The translations under genes and the position numbers were made by a program. 64,000 nt of DNA from Enterococcus hermanniensis (GTDB lineage Bacteria; Bacillota; Bacilli; Lactobacillales; Enterococcaceae). Numbering within the stretch: position 1 is the stretch's first letter; every line of letters begins with the position of its first letter. Under the pieces are notes generated by a model. That model did not search any database. It was not told where the DNA came from and saw nothing but the letters and a program-made list of their open reading frames with translations. Below, piece after piece: positions 9,092-18,352 of this stretch. The stretch is taken from positions 124,001 through 188,000 of the forward strand of contig NZ_JXKQ01000002.1 of the NCBI RefSeq assembly GCF_001885945.1. The letters run 5' to 3'.

Positions 9092-10006
9092 ATGTTTTTA
9101 CTAACTGCTGAAACTGTTGATTCTAGCACGATCAATGTAGTGGATCAAACAGCAAAAAAAATCTCTGCTTGGCAAAAATATTGGCAATCGATCGATTGGG
9201 AACGCGTCCTTTCTATTATGGTCCAAAAAGGCTTAACAATCATTGCGATTCTAGTTCTGTTCTATTTGGTACGTAAAATTGGTGGCTTCTTATTAAATCA
9301 ATCGTTTGAACGCCAAAAGAAAAAAATGGTCGACAATGCAACTCGAATTGAAACGTTGCACGATCTTTCCTTAAATATCTTTTCATATACAGTCTTTTTC
9401 TTTTTTCTTTACTCGATTTTAGATACTTTAGGTATTCCTGTCGGTTCTTTATTAGCAGGTGCTGGAATTGCGGGGATCGCAATTGGCCTTGGCGCTCAAG
9501 GACTAACTAATGATATCATCACCGGTTTTTTCATCATTATGGAACAGCAGATCGATGTAGGAGATTATATTCGTTTAGTTAATCTGCAGATCGAAGGTAC
9601 TGTTACTTCAGTCGGAATCAGAATGCTGCAAATGAAAGCTGCTGATGGAACAGTCCACTTCATTCCCAATCGAAACATCACAACTATCAGTAATCTGTCG
9701 CGCGCTCATATGCAAGTAAAAGTCGATATCCGCATCCAGCCAAATGAAGGATACGAGAAGATAAGCCAATTAATTGAAGCCGCAAATCAACGACTCGCTA
9801 AAGAATTTAAAACTGAAATTTTTGATGGTCCAAATTTATTTGGAATGGTGGATTTAGGCAATAGTAATTACGCTATTCGCACAATTATGTATGTGACTAA
9901 TGGCAAACAATACAAATTACAGGAGGAATTTTTAGCTGCTTACGTGAAAGTATTAAACGAAAATGGCTATACCATTCCTAATGATCCGATCGTCATCGGA
10001 AAATAA
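9092..10006 (+). CDS. Small-conductance mechanosensitive channel (MscS family)
   Basis: This 304-residue membrane protein of the MscS family acts as an osmotic release valve that opens under membrane tension. Hydrophobic segments lie at about residues 45-65, 93-112 and 118-145. The last is the pore-lining helix, with a Gly/Ala pattern (AGAGIAGIAIGLGAQGLTNDI) characteristic of TM3. The soluble beta-domain and C-terminal alpha/beta domain follow. It resembles Bacillus subtilis YkuT in size. The ATG at 9092 follows AGGAGG. It shares an intergenic region with ilvE and ends at a bidirectional terminator. Confidence 0.92.
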   Translation: MFLLTAETVDSSTINVVDQTAKKISAWQKYWQSIDWERVLSIMVQKGLTIIAILVLFYLVRKIGGFLLNQSFERQKKKMVDNATRIETLHDLSLNIFSYTVFFFFLYSILDTLGIPVGSLLAGAGIAGIAIGLGAQGLTNDIITGFFIIMEQQIDVGDYIRLVNLQIEGTVTSVGIRMLQMKAADGTVHFIPNRNITTISNLSRAHMQVKVDIRIQPNEGYEKISQLIEAANQRLAKEFKTEIFDGPNLFGMVDLGNSNYAIRTIMYVTNGKQYKLQEEFLAAYVKVLNENGYTIPNDPIVIGK

Positions 10007-10047
10007 AAAGAAACAGCAAACATTCCACAGTTTGCTGTTTCTTTTTA
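10004..10047. terminator. Bidirectional terminator between mscS and rpsN
   Basis: An 18-bp stem (10004-10021 with 10030-10047), core AAACAGCAAAC / GTTTGCTGTTT, has T-runs on both sides. Confidence 0.93.
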
Positions 10048-10052
10048 TTTTT

Positions 10053-10322
10053 TTACCAGCTTGCTTTTTTCACACCAGGGAGTTGGCCGCTATGAGCTAG
10101 TTCACGAAACTTGATCCGCGATAGTCCAAATTTTCTCATGTACCCTCTTGGACGACCGTCAGTTTGGTCACGGTATTTCAGACGATTAGGATTCGAGTCA
10201 CGGGGAAGTTTTGCCAATCCTTCAAAATCTCCGGCTGCTTTTAGCTCTGAACGTTTTTCAGCGTAACGTTCGATTAATTCTTCTTGCTTTTTCATTTTTA
10301 TAATTTTAGCTTTTTTTGCCAT
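10053..10322 (-). CDS. rpsN: 30S ribosomal protein S14, zinc-independent paralogue
   Basis: This 89-residue S14 is of the long form that lacks the CxxC zinc ribbon; it contains no cysteine at all. The C-terminal [20 protein letters not shown] signature is intact. Firmicutes usually carry a 61-residue zinc-binding S14 in the S10/spc operon and a second zinc-free copy under Zur control that is made when zinc is scarce. This isolated monocistronic copy, with a Zur-like box upstream, fits the second role. The ATG at 10322 is preceded by a weak GAGGTG. The zinc-binding copy is not in this window. Confidence 0.95.
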   Translation of the reverse strand: MAKKAKIIKMKKQEELIERYAEKRSELKAAGDFEGLAKLPRDSNPNRLKYRDQTDGRPRGYMRKFGLSRIKFRELAHSGQLPGVKKASW

Positions 10323-10353
10323 CTTGCACCTCGTTTAGTTATCTAATCGAGCT

Positions 10354-10374
10354 TAATCGTAATCGTTTCAATTT
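10354..10374. promoter_or_regulatory. Zur-like operator upstream of rpsN
   Basis: TAATCGTAAT-C-GTTTCAATTT matches 9 of 10 positions in the left half and 7 of 10 in the right half of the Bacillus Zur consensus. It lies 32-52 bp upstream of the start codon, overlapping a TTGAAA that could be the -35 box. Confidence 0.5.
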
Positions 10375-10442
10375 AACACTTTATTAAAATAGCATGCTTA
10401 TTTTTTTATGTCAAACAATCTGGCATGGAGTATGTAAGCAAA

Positions 10443-10466
10443 AAAAAGACCCCGTAAGGTCTTTTT
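10443..10466 (-). terminator. cbpB terminator
   Basis: The hairpin AAAAAGACC / GGTCTTTTT overlaps the cbpB stop codon and gives a minus-strand T-run. Confidence 0.85.
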
Positions 10467-10959
10467 AATTTACCGTATTGGAATTCGCATGAACCACGAC
10501 TTTCGTTTCAGAATTTTTCCGATCAAATACGTGAAACGTATAATTAACAGCTTTTAAAATTTCTCTTCTGGTCACGATGCCACAAAACTTCCCTTCAGCA
10601 TCTAAAACCGGTAAAAAAGCAGAATCAACTAGCAAGTGTAATACATCTTCTAATTCTGCATCTGGTCGCATTACTGCTACCTCTGTTTTCATGACATCAG
10701 CAACTGTCAAGATCTCTAAGTTTGCTGTGTCGATACCTTTTATTCCTAGCATTTTTTTTACGATATCGTTCAAACTCAATAACCCAACAAAATGATCCTC
10801 TCGATCTAATACTGGTATCGTTGAATACCCAGCTTGAGATAAAAGTAATAATGCATGTTCCAACGGGTGTTCTTTCATTACGTTGGCAACATTTTCTCCA
10901 GGGATAATCATCGTATCCTCATGTTCTTTCATCAATTGTTCAAGGGCCGGACTAATCAT
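10465..10959 (-). CDS. cbpB: Cyclic-di-AMP-binding CBS-domain protein CbpB (DarB/YkuL)
   Basis: This 164-residue protein consists of two CBS domains (about residues 10-75 and 88-145) and resembles B. subtilis DarB/YkuL and Listeria CbpB. Those proteins sense c-di-AMP and, when unliganded, stimulate the (p)ppGpp synthetase Rel and pyruvate carboxylase. Length and N-terminus (MISPALEQLMKEH) agree with the family. No other domain is attached, so it is a sensor rather than an enzyme. It is monocistronic. Identity rests on overall similarity; the ligand is inferred from the family. Confidence 0.85.
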   Translation of the reverse strand: MISPALEQLMKEHEDTMIIPGENVANVMKEHPLEHALLLLSQAGYSTIPVLDREDHFVGLLSLNDIVKKMLGIKGIDTANLEILTVADVMKTEVAVMRPDAELEDVLHLLVDSAFLPVLDAEGKFCGIVTRREILKAVNYTFHVFDRKNSETKVVVHANSNTVN

Positions 10960-11054
10960 ATAATGCCTCCATCTATCTGTCTTTAGCTACTTATTTTATC
11001 GTAATAACTAAAAAGAAAATCGTTATCATCCAAATATTTAATAAAAATTATCAA

Positions 11055-11567
11055 CTATCGTTTGAAACTTGCCACCAATTCCTCAATGGGTTGATGCGCA
11101 CGATTATAATAAGCTACTTGGTAACCTTCTTCGTCACTTTCGATAATAGCATAACTTGGTATTTGAATCGGTCCGCGCGGTTGCGAAATACTACCAGGAT
11201 TAACGAATAAAATGTGCTTGTCCATTTCTGCGACTGCTTGATGGATATGTCCAAATAATGCGATATTCGCTCCTGCTTCTTGCGCTTGGACAGAAAGCAT
11301 TGTTAGCCCAAACCGAACATTCGATAGGTGTCCATGGGTCATATAGATCACATCCTTGCCAATCGTTACGACCTGTTCTTTTTTATATTCAGGATCATAA
11401 TCACAATTTCCTGTAACCACAGTAAAATGCTCCCACAATTCATCATTCGCTTTTAATTCAGAATCACCACAATGAAACATATGGTCCACCATTCCAACAT
11501 AGCGATTCACTATTTCTACTAAAATATTTCGATCTCCGTGATTGTCACTGACTACTAAATATTTCAT
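11055..11567 (-). CDS. YfcE/YsnB-type metallophosphoesterase
   Basis: This 170-residue protein is a calcineurin-like phosphodiesterase of the YfcE/MJ0936 family. The metal-binding motifs are complete: SDNHGD at 7-12, CGD near residue 35, GNCDYD, THGH and GHIHQA. Physiological substrate is unknown; relatives hydrolyse artificial phosphodiesters. Its start codon overlaps the stop of the RNase PH-RdgB gene by 4 bp (ATGA), so it is translationally coupled as the third gene of the murI operon. That arrangement is common in lactobacilli and enterococci. Confidence 0.9.
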   Translation of the reverse strand: MKYLVVSDNHGDRNILVEIVNRYVGMVDHMFHCGDSELKANDELWEHFTVVTGNCDYDPEYKKEQVVTIGKDVIYMTHGHLSNVRFGLTMLSVQAQEAGANIALFGHIHQAVAEMDKHILFVNPGSISQPRGPIQIPSYAIIESDEEGYQVAYYNRAHQPIEELVASFKR

Positions 11568-12901
11568 TGGTTATCCTCCAACCAGTTCTTCCAAACCTTT
11601 TCTAACTTTTGGACTGCCATCCCTCGATGACTAATCGCATTTTTTTCATCATTGCTTAATTCAGCTGAAGTTTTATTAAAATCAGGTACGATAAACAATG
11701 GATCATAACCAAACCCGTTTTCACCCTGAGGGATACGACCTATACGGCCATTCCAATCAGCTTCAACAACTAAACTTTCTTTTTGTGGTGCAGCAAAAAC
11801 CAACGTACAATGGAAATGCGCTGTCCGTTTTTCATCAGAGACATCCGTCAGCTCATGCAATAGTTTTGCATTATTTGCTGCGTCACTTTTACGTTCCCCA
11901 GCAAAACGAGCTGAGAAAATCCCCGGCATGCCATTCAACGCATCCACGGCTAAACCAGAATCATCTGCTAAAACAGGTTGTTGTAAAATTTGAGCAATCG
12001 TTTCTGCTTTTAACCGCGCATTTTCTTCAAAAGTTGTTCCAGTCTCTTCCACATCCGGTAATTCAGGATAATCTAAAAGTGTTTTTGTCTGGTAGCCTTC
12101 TTTACCAAATAAGGCGGCAAACTCTTTGGCTTTGCCTGGGTTTCTTGTCGCGATCACAATGGTTTGTTCTTCTGCTTCAACTTCATCAAACAATGCTTCT
12201 TTTTGATGAGCGATCAGTTCATCAATCGCTGTTTTTCCATACAATATCAAAGAATTCAATTCAGTATCATCAAATGTCGCTTCTTCACCCGTGCCTTGAA
12301 TTTCTACAAAGCGGCCTGATTCGGTCATAACAAGGTTCATATCCACTGATGCTGAAGAATCTTCTTGATAATCCAAATCAGTGACCACCGTTCCGTCAGG
12401 TAAAATCCCTACGCTGATAGCGGCTAAGTGCTCTTTGATTGGATCTTCTTTTAATTCACCACTCGCTAATAACTTATTAATAGCCAGACGTAAGGCGACA
12501 AATCCACCAGTAATACTAGCAGTTCTAGTTCCACCATCGGCTTGAACCACATCACAATCTACAATAATACTACGTTCGCCTAATTTTTCTAAATCAATAA
12601 CTGCACGTAAAGAACGGCCAATCAGGCGTTGGATCTCCATCGTACGTCCAGTCAATTTTCCTTTGGCGCTCTCTCGACGATTACGAGTATTCGTTGCTCT
12701 TGGCAACATACTATACTCTGCTGTCACCCATCCTGTGTTACTCCCTCGCAAAAAGGGTGGAACAGAATCTTCCAAAGTCGCCGAACAAATTACTTTGGTA
12801 TCTCCAAATGAAATCACTACAGATCCTTCTGGATGTTTAAAAACATTGGTTTCGATTTTTATTGGTCTTAACTGTCGGACCGTTCTTCCATCATGTCGCA
12901 A
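11564..12901 (-). CDS. rph: Bifunctional RNase PH / XTP-dITP pyrophosphatase
   Basis: This 445-residue protein is a natural fusion. Residues 1 to about 240 are RNase PH, a phosphorolytic 3'-exoribonuclease that trims tRNA precursors ([16 protein letters not shown] and [10 protein letters not shown] motifs). From about residue 247 an RdgB/HAM1 domain begins ([14 protein letters not shown]); it hydrolyses XTP, ITP and dITP to keep damaged purines out of nucleic acids, and has the [14 protein letters not shown] and GYDPLF motifs. It starts 1 bp after murI stops and overlaps the phosphodiesterase gene, so all three form one operon. The fusion is known in Lactobacillales. Confidence 0.96.
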   Translation of the reverse strand: MRHDGRTVRQLRPIKIETNVFKHPEGSVVISFGDTKVICSATLEDSVPPFLRGSNTGWVTAEYSMLPRATNTRNRRESAKGKLTGRTMEIQRLIGRSLRAVIDLEKLGERSIIVDCDVVQADGGTRTASITGGFVALRLAINKLLASGELKEDPIKEHLAAISVGILPDGTVVTDLDYQEDSSASVDMNLVMTESGRFVEIQGTGEEATFDDTELNSLILYGKTAIDELIAHQKEALFDEVEAEEQTIVIATRNPGKAKEFAALFGKEGYQTKTLLDYPELPDVEETGTTFEENARLKAETIAQILQQPVLADDSGLAVDALNGMPGIFSARFAGERKSDAANNAKLLHELTDVSDEKRTAHFHCTLVFAAPQKESLVVEADWNGRIGRIPQGENGFGYDPLFIVPDFNKTSAELSNDEKNAISHRGMAVQKLEKVWKNWLEDNQ

Positions 12902-12902
12902 A

Positions 12903-13724
12903 TTATTTTCCTCCTAATTCAATGTGCGTAACATCTAAACTATCAATATTTAACCAGTCACTCGCAATGTCTTTGAACATTTTTGGTGAACCTGTGGTAA
13001 AAAACTGATGCTGCTTGATTATAGTACGATTCAAATTATTTAAATCAAAATAATCCAATAATGCACTGACATCGCTAACGGTCTCAGCTCCCGAATCGAT
13101 CAAAGTGACATCTGGTCCCATTACATGGTGGATAATCGGCCGGAGCAACGGATAATGGGTACAACCTAAAACCAATGTATCTATTTTTTTGTTTTTTAAG
13201 GTCGCCAATGTATAAGAAACAACTTTTTTTGCTACAGAGCTTGCAAATTGATTACTCTCAACGATCGGTACAAATTTGGGACACGCTAAACTAATGACTT
13301 GCGTTTCAGGCGCCTTTTCTTGGATCTCTAGTCTATACGAATCACTTTTGATGGTTCCTAAAGTTCCAATGATTCCAACATGGCCATTTTTACTCGCTTT
13401 TAATGCCGCACGTGAACCCGGCTGGATCACACCAATCACTGGAATATCTACACTTTTTTTAATTTCTTCTAAAGCTACAGCTGTTGCCGTATTGCATGCG
13501 ATGACGAGCATTTTTATATTTTCATTCAATAAAAAACGGGTCATTTGCCATGTGAACTCAATAACTTGTTCTGCAGGTCGCGGTCCGTATGGACACCGGG
13601 CAGTATCCCCTAGATAAATAATTTTTTCATTCGGTAATTGGCGCATGGCTTCCTTGACCACAGTCAAACCACCTACGCCAGAATCAATAAATCCAATTGG
13701 TCTTTCATCTGACAAAACGCTCAT
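12903..13724 (-). CDS. murI: Glutamate racemase
   Basis: This 273-residue cofactor-independent racemase supplies D-glutamate for peptidoglycan. The two catalytic cysteines are Cys77 in VIACNTATA and Cys188 in LGCTHYPLL, and the N-terminal substrate motif [10 protein letters not shown] is complete. It is the first gene of the operon with rph-rdgB and the phosphodiesterase. The start at 13724 has only a weak AGG close by; a TTG three codons later would be better spaced, so the exact start is slightly uncertain. Confidence 0.96.
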   Translation of the reverse strand: MSVLSDERPIGFIDSGVGGLTVVKEAMRQLPNEKIIYLGDTARCPYGPRPAEQVIEFTWQMTRFLLNENIKMLVIACNTATAVALEEIKKSVDIPVIGVIQPGSRAALKASKNGHVGIIGTLGTIKSDSYRLEIQEKAPETQVISLACPKFVPIVESNQFASSVAKKVVSYTLATLKNKKIDTLVLGCTHYPLLRPIIHHVMGPDVTLIDSGAETVSDVSALLDYFDLNNLNRTIIKQHQFFTTGSPKMFKDIASDWLNIDSLDVTHIELGGK

Positions 13725-13812
13725 CCTATCTCATTCAAAGTATCATCTTATTTTCCACTTTTTGAGCGAATATTTCAAGCCCTAGAGCTTTATTTAAATG
13801 AAGCGTTTCCTT

Positions 13813-13840
13813 TTGTTGTCGTTAAAAAGGATGCTACACT
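13813..13840 (+). promoter_or_regulatory. Promoter of the small repeat protein
   Basis: TTGTTG (13813-13818) and extended -10 TGC-TACACT (13832-13840) are separated by 16 bp. Confidence 0.5.
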
Positions 13841-13869
13841 TAAATTAATAAAAAGGAAGGTGGATGAAG

Positions 13870-14100
13870 ATGGATAAGAAAGAACTCACCGAAAATTTAG
13901 GTAAAGCATCTGCAGGAGATTCTCACCAAGATCCTGCAGTAAAAGAAACGGAAAAAGAAACAGAAAAAAATAAACATACACTTCAAGAAGATTCTGAACC
14001 TGGACTATTGGAAAAATTAGGTAAGACTCAAGCTGGAGCAGTTTATGAAGATCCAGCAATGAAAGAGACTGAGCGAAAAACGGAAGATGAAAAAGAGTAA
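13870..14100 (+). CDS. Small acidic protein with two internal repeats
   Basis: I do not recognise this 76-residue protein. It is highly charged, lacks Cys, Trp and hydrophobic segments, and is probably disordered. It contains a duplicated unit: LGKASAGDSHQDPAVKETE near the N-terminus is repeated as LGKTQAGAVYEDPAMKETE, about 40 residues later, and each copy is followed by a Thr-Glu-Lys tail. The second ATG at 13870 is chosen because AGGAAGG lies 9 nt upstream; the first at 13864 is only 3 nt away. It is monocistronic with its own promoter and a strong terminator, which suggests a real expressed gene. A stress-related role is only a guess. Confidence 0.7.
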   Translation: MDKKELTENLGKASAGDSHQDPAVKETEKETEKNKHTLQEDSEPGLLEKLGKTQAGAVYEDPAMKETERKTEDEKE

Positions 14101-14133
14101 AAAAGAAGCGTCCGAAATGGACGCTTCTTTTTT
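14101..14133. terminator. Bidirectional terminator
   Basis: A 13-bp stem (14101-14113 with 14119-14131, core GAAGCGTCC) with T-runs lies between the small repeat gene and the ABC importer operon. Confidence 0.93.
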
Positions 14134-14788
14134 AGTAATTATATTTGCTAGTTTCTAATAGATTAGAAACTAGAGATAATAGATAACAAACGATAAAATA
14201 CATAGCCGTCATAGCGATAAACATCGGAATGACATAGTTGGTATTTTGACCATAGACAATTTTAGCATTATGCATCAACTCTGGTAACGAGATGATCACA
14301 GCTAGTGACGTGTCTTTGATCAAAGAAATTAACTGACTCAAAATAGCTGGTAGCATTGATTTGAATGCCTGCGGAAAAACAATGATTGACAAGGTTTGTA
14401 CATATGTCAATCCAGAGGACAGTCCTGCTTCAGTTTGACCTTTAGGCACGGCATTTAATCCTGCCCGGAAAATCTCCGAAAGCATCGCCGATTCAAAAAT
14501 CGTTAATGCAGCAACTGCTGCCCAAAATATATTTAATTGGATTCCAATTTGTGGTAAAGCAAAATACGTGAAAAAGATAATCAACAGTAAAGGTAAATTA
14601 CGAATGATATCGACGATCATCCCCACGATTTTAGAAACTACCGGAATCCCGCTGTAACGGATTGTTCCAGCCACGCCGCCAATAATCATACTGAAGATGA
14701 TCGAAACAATTGAAACTTGGATCGTTACCCAAAGACCGTCGAGAAGGAATCGTATATTGACCCATGAAAAAGCACCACTCATATCCAT
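14132..14788 (-). CDS. Polar amino acid ABC transporter permease (second)
   Basis: This 218-residue permease has about five membrane helices and belongs to the HisM/GlnP family. The cytoplasmic EAA loop is visible around residues 115-145 (EAGLSSGLTYVQTLSIIVFPQA), where the ATPase docks. It is the last of four genes (ATPase, binding protein, permease, permease) transcribed together; it begins 15 bp after the preceding permease with GGGAGG upstream. The two permeases probably form a heterodimer. The operon layout resembles glutamine/glutamate or aspartate importers; the exact substrate cannot be fixed from sequence. Confidence 0.92.
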   Translation of the reverse strand: MDMSGAFSWVNIRFLLDGLWVTIQVSIVSIIFSMIIGGVAGTIRYSGIPVVSKIVGMIVDIIRNLPLLLIIFFTYFALPQIGIQLNIFWAAVAALTIFESAMLSEIFRAGLNAVPKGQTEAGLSSGLTYVQTLSIIVFPQAFKSMLPAILSQLISLIKDTSLAVIISLPELMHNAKIVYGQNTNYVIPMFIAMTAMYFIVCYLLSLVSNLLETSKYNY

Positions 14789-14803
14789 TTTATTCCTCCC
14801 TTT

Positions 14804-15448
14804 CTACGCCTTCGACCAATGTTTATCTAAATAATTCATTAGATAAGACAAAGGTAACGTTAAGATTAAATAGAAACAACCAACGATGATATACGTACCA
14901 AATGTATTAAACGTATTGCTAGCGATTAAATCCCCTTGATACATCAAATCAAGTCCAGCAACCATCGCTAGAATCGAAGAATTTTTAATCAAATTGATAA
15001 ATTGATTTCCTAGAGGTGGAACGACAATCTTAAAGGCCTGAGGCAACACGATATAGCGCATTGTCTCTGCATAAGAAAAGCCTGATGACATTCCCGCTTC
15101 TAGTTGACCCTTAGGTACTGTTTGGATTCCTGAACGAACAGTTTCGGCGATAAACGCTGAGGTATAGATCGTTAGACCAATTGTTCCAGATTGAAATCCA
15201 TCAAAACTATAAAAATACATCGGTGCAATCACATAAAAGAACATTACAATGATCAGTAATGGAATATTACGAAAGAATGCGACATAAGCTTTGGCTAGAT
15301 TTCTAATAACACGATTATGTGACAATTGAAAAATCGCCATCAATGTGCCGATCAGCAAACTAAAAACTAATGCTAATAAACTAGCATAAATTGTGTATTT
15401 AAAGCCGCTAGCAAAATCTCCTGAATAGGTTTGAAATAATTGTGCCAT
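14804..15448 (-). CDS. Polar amino acid ABC transporter permease (first)
   Basis: This 214-residue membrane protein is homologous to its downstream neighbour. It has an EAA loop of the form EAGMSSGFSYAETMRYIVLPQA, though I give the position only roughly, at residues 120-142. Five hydrophobic segments are seen. The start ATG overlaps the stop of the binding protein by one base (TAATG), indicating translational coupling. It should pair with the second permease to form the translocation channel of a PAAT-family importer. Confidence 0.92.
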   Translation of the reverse strand: MAQLFQTYSGDFASGFKYTIYASLLALVFSLLIGTLMAIFQLSHNRVIRNLAKAYVAFFRNIPLLIIVMFFYVIAPMYFYSFDGFQSGTIGLTIYTSAFIAETVRSGIQTVPKGQLEAGMSSGFSYAETMRYIVLPQAFKIVVPPLGNQFINLIKNSSILAMVAGLDLMYQGDLIASNTFNTFGTYIIVGCFYLILTLPLSYLMNYLDKHWSKA

Positions 15449-16281
15449 TAAAATTGTGCCCCCTTCTCTGCTCGTCCAGCTGCATCTTTAGGGAACCATT
15501 TTTCAAAAATCTTATCGTATGTGCCGTTATCATGCATTTTACGCAAAGCCGCATTCACTTCATCAGTGAAATCTGTTTGGCCTTTATTGATTGCGATTCC
15601 GTATGGTTCATTGGTAAATGTTCCAGCAGTCAATTCATAGTTCTTATTTTCAGCAGCCATCCCTAATAAGATAGCATTATCAGTCGTCATTGCTTGACCT
15701 TGACCTGATTGCAATGCAGTAAAGGCTTCGGCATAATTTTCTAACTCAAGAATTTTTGCCTCAGGTGCATATTTACGAATATTAATTGTTGATGTCGACC
15801 CTTTAACTGCAAGCACAGTATCCTTGCTCGTCAAATCTTTGACACTTTTAATTGGACTGCCTTTTTTGACTAATAACGATTGTCCAGCATCAAAATAGAT
15901 ATCTGAAAAATCGACTTGTTCTTTACGTTCCTCAGTGATCGTCATAGTTGCAATGATTGCATCGATATTCCCGTTTTTCAATAAAGGAATCCGTGTTTTT
16001 GAAGTCACTTCAACGAACTCGGCTTTGCCATCTTTACCTAGAATTTCTTTAGTGATTGCTTTGGCGATATCGATATCAAAACCTTCAACTTCGCGTGTTT
16101 TGACATTCATCATTCCGAACAAACGAGTATCGTATTTTACTCCCCATGTGATGACCGGATCTTCTTTTATCCGCGTAGCAATATTTTTATTTGCAACACT
16201 TTCTCCTTCACAGCCTGACAAAATAATTCCCACAAGTAGTGCAAAGGTTAAAAAAGAGACAATTTTTTTTAGTTTAGACAT
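15448..16281 (-). CDS. Amino acid ABC transporter substrate-binding lipoprotein
   Basis: This 277-residue SBP_bac_3 family protein captures a polar amino acid outside the membrane. It has a signal peptide with lipobox ILSGC, so the mature protein is anchored through Cys23. The family ligand-binding features DIDIAKAI and GSTSTINIRKYAPEA are present. It resembles glutamine, glutamate or aspartate binders such as Campylobacter PEB1. The AGGAGG at proper distance supports the ATG at 16281. It is the second gene of the four-gene importer operon. Confidence 0.93.
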   Translation of the reverse strand: MSKLKKIVSFLTFALLVGIILSGCEGESVANKNIATRIKEDPVITWGVKYDTRLFGMMNVKTREVEGFDIDIAKAITKEILGKDGKAEFVEVTSKTRIPLLKNGNIDAIIATMTITEERKEQVDFSDIYFDAGQSLLVKKGSPIKSVKDLTSKDTVLAVKGSTSTINIRKYAPEAKILELENYAEAFTALQSGQGQAMTTDNAILLGMAAENKNYELTAGTFTNEPYGIAINKGQTDFTDEVNAALRKMHDNGTYDKIFEKWFPKDAAGRAEKGAQF

Positions 16282-16291
16282 ATAGCGCCTC

Positions 16292-17029
16292 CTAATGATT
16301 AATTACTTTGCTGACGAATTGCTGTGCTCGTTCTTCTTGTGGTCTTTCAAAGAAGCCTTTCACATCTCTCGTATCTTCAAGGACTTGCCCATCAGCCATG
16401 AAAATGATCCGATCGGCTACTTCTTTGGCAAAGCCCATCTCATGCGTTACAACGATCATCGACATACCATCACGAGCAATTTTTTTCATTACGTTCAAAA
16501 CGTCACCGATCATTTCTGGATCTAGCGCAGACGTAGGCTCATCAAATAACAGTAAATCAGGATTCATCGCTAAGCCTCGAGCAATGGCGATCCGCTGTTG
16601 CTGCCCGCCTGATAGCATCGAAGGATAAGAATCTTTTTTATCCAACATGTCTACTCGATTAAGCAATTTCTCTGCTGTCTTCACTGCATCTTCCGATGAC
16701 TGCTTTAGAACTTTGATTGGCGCTAACGTAATGTTTTCTAACGCCGTTTTATTCGGGTAAAGATTAAAATGTTGGAAGACCATTCCAATATTTTTTCTAA
16801 TATCTTTTAGTTTAACTTCATTACTATGTAGGTCTTTATCATTGACCAACAACTGACCTGAAGTGATATCTTCTAACCCATTGATGCAACGTAGCATAGT
16901 ACTTTTCCCAGAACCAGAAGGCCCGATCACTACTACGACTTCACCTTTTTCGAAAGTTAAGTCAATGTTTTTTAAGGCATGAAACTTCCCATAGTATTTT
17001 TCTACATGCTTAAATTCAACCATTGGCAT
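16292..17029 (-). CDS. glnQ: Polar amino acid ABC transporter ATP-binding protein
   Basis: This 245-residue ATPase has Walker A GPSGSGKST near residue 34, signature LSGGQQQR near 137, Walker B LLLFDEPTSALDPEM and the switch histidine in VVTHEMGF. It is a GlnQ/HisP family member driving import through the two permeases encoded downstream. It is the first gene of the operon and has AAGGGG upstream of its ATG. The same intergenic region contains the divergent trpS promoter. Assignment to glutamine rather than other polar amino acids is by family resemblance only. Confidence 0.93.
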   Translation of the reverse strand: MPMVEFKHVEKYYGKFHALKNIDLTFEKGEVVVVIGPSGSGKSTMLRCINGLEDITSGQLLVNDKDLHSNEVKLKDIRKNIGMVFQHFNLYPNKTALENITLAPIKVLKQSSEDAVKTAEKLLNRVDMLDKKDSYPSMLSGGQQQRIAIARGLAMNPDLLLFDEPTSALDPEMIGDVLNVMKKIARDGMSMIVVTHEMGFAKEVADRIIFMADGQVLEDTRDVKGFFERPQEERAQQFVSKVINH

Positions 17030-17219
17030 GTCTTACCACCCCTTTTATCCTTATCATTTTCTAATTTTTCCAATCAGAGTTTAATTATAAGCGATGCTTT
17101 TCTAAGTTGTAAAGAAAAAAAACTTATGTCATCAAAAAAATTCTATATTTCTTTCATTTTGATGTGAGTTCTTTTAACATTAGTTTTAAATTAGTTAACG
17201 CAAAAGATCATGATAAGAG

Positions 17220-17248
17220 TTGTCAGTTTTACAAAAAAAAGGTAGTAT
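17220..17248 (+). promoter_or_regulatory. trpS promoter (TTGTCA-17-TAGTAT)
   Basis: The two hexamers are spaced by exactly 17 bp and lie 43 bp before the trpS start. No T-box leader lies between the promoter and the gene. Confidence 0.6.
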
Positions 17249-17290
17249 TTGAAGAGACTATTGAAAGAATTTTAATGAAAAGGTGAGTTA

Positions 17291-18301
17291 ATGGAAAATA
17301 TTATTTTGACCGGAGATCGTCCGACTGGACAACTACATTTAGGACACTATGTGGGCTCCCTAAAAAATCGTGTACGGATGCAAGAAGATCCGAACAATAA
17401 ATTATTTATTATGATTGCTGATATGCAAGCTTTAACCGACAATGCTAAAAACCCGGAGAAGGTTTCTTCAAATGTCTTACAAGTGGCATTAGATTACTTA
17501 GCCGTTGGATTGGATCCAAAACGTTCTACGCTCTTTATCCAATCACAAATTCCCGAATTAGCAGAACTAACGATGTACTACTTAAATTTAGTTAGTGTTG
17601 GGCGCGTACGACGCAATCCCACTGTCAAATCAGAAATCGAACAAAAGAAATTTGGTGAAAGTGTACCGACTGGTTTCTTCATCTACCCTGTCTCACAAGC
17701 ATCAGATATCACTGCTTTTAAAGCAAATCTAGTTCCAGTGGGTGAAGATCAAAAACCCATGCTAGAACAAACGCAGGAAATCGTTCAAAGCTTCAACCAT
17801 ACTTACAGTGACGTGTTAGTAGAGCCAAAAGGCGTTTTCCCTGAAAAAGGAATGGGCCGTTTACCTGGTATTGATGGTAACGGAAAAATGAGCAAATCTT
17901 TAGGAAACGGAATTTACATCGCTGATCCTGCAGATGTCTTAGCAAAAAAAGTTATGAGTATGTACACCGACCCAAATCATATTCATGTCGAAGATCCAGG
18001 TCAAGTTGAAGGCAACATGGTCTTTACTTACCTAGATGTATTTGGAACAGATAAAGAAAAAATTGCTGAACTGAAAGAACACTACCGCCGTGGTGGTCTT
18101 GGTGATGTCAAAATCAAACGTTACTTGATTGAAGTTTTAGAAGCTGAATTTGGTCCGATTCGTGCCCGTAGAGAAGAATTAGCTAAGAATCCAGAAGCAA
18201 TCATGCAAATGTTAAAGGAAGGCAGCGAGCAGGCGCAGATCGTTGCTGCTGAGACCTTAAAAGAAGTTAAACAAGCTATGGGGATCAATTATTTTGTCTA
18301 A
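17291..18301 (+). CDS. trpS: Tryptophanyl-tRNA synthetase
   Basis: This 336-residue class Ic synthetase charges tRNA-Trp. The HIGH-type motif is HLGH at 16-19 and the KMSKS motif is at 199-203. The N-terminal [17 protein letters not shown] is diagnostic. The ATG follows AGGTGAG. Unlike many Firmicute copies, it shows no T-box leader; only about 40 nt separate the promoter from the start codon. Its last codons form part of a very long palindromic terminator shared with the convergent hemH. Confidence 0.97.
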   Translation: MENIILTGDRPTGQLHLGHYVGSLKNRVRMQEDPNNKLFIMIADMQALTDNAKNPEKVSSNVLQVALDYLAVGLDPKRSTLFIQSQIPELAELTMYYLNLVSVGRVRRNPTVKSEIEQKKFGESVPTGFFIYPVSQASDITAFKANLVPVGEDQKPMLEQTQEIVQSFNHTYSDVLVEPKGVFPEKGMGRLPGIDGNGKMSKSLGNGIYIADPADVLAKKVMSMYTDPNHIHVEDPGQVEGNMVFTYLDVFGTDKEKIAELKEHYRRGGLGDVKIKRYLIEVLEAEFGPIRARREELAKNPEAIMQMLKEGSEQAQIVAAETLKEVKQAMGINYFV

Positions 18302-18350
18302 TGAAAAACGTGTACCTAATTAGGTACACGTTTTTCATTAGACAAAATAA
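18289..18350. terminator. 62-bp perfect palindrome, bidirectional terminator
   Basis: Arms of 31 bp meet with no unpaired loop at 18319/18320 (centre CCTAATTAGG). The palindrome includes the last three codons and stop of trpS and ends 3 bp before the hemH stop. A and T runs within it allow termination in both directions. Confidence 0.9.
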
Positions 18351-18352
18351 AT

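Noticed and set aside
11698-12330. Open frame of 210 codons on the plus strand
   Set aside because: It lies antisense inside the clear RNase PH-RdgB gene and encodes no recognisable domain.
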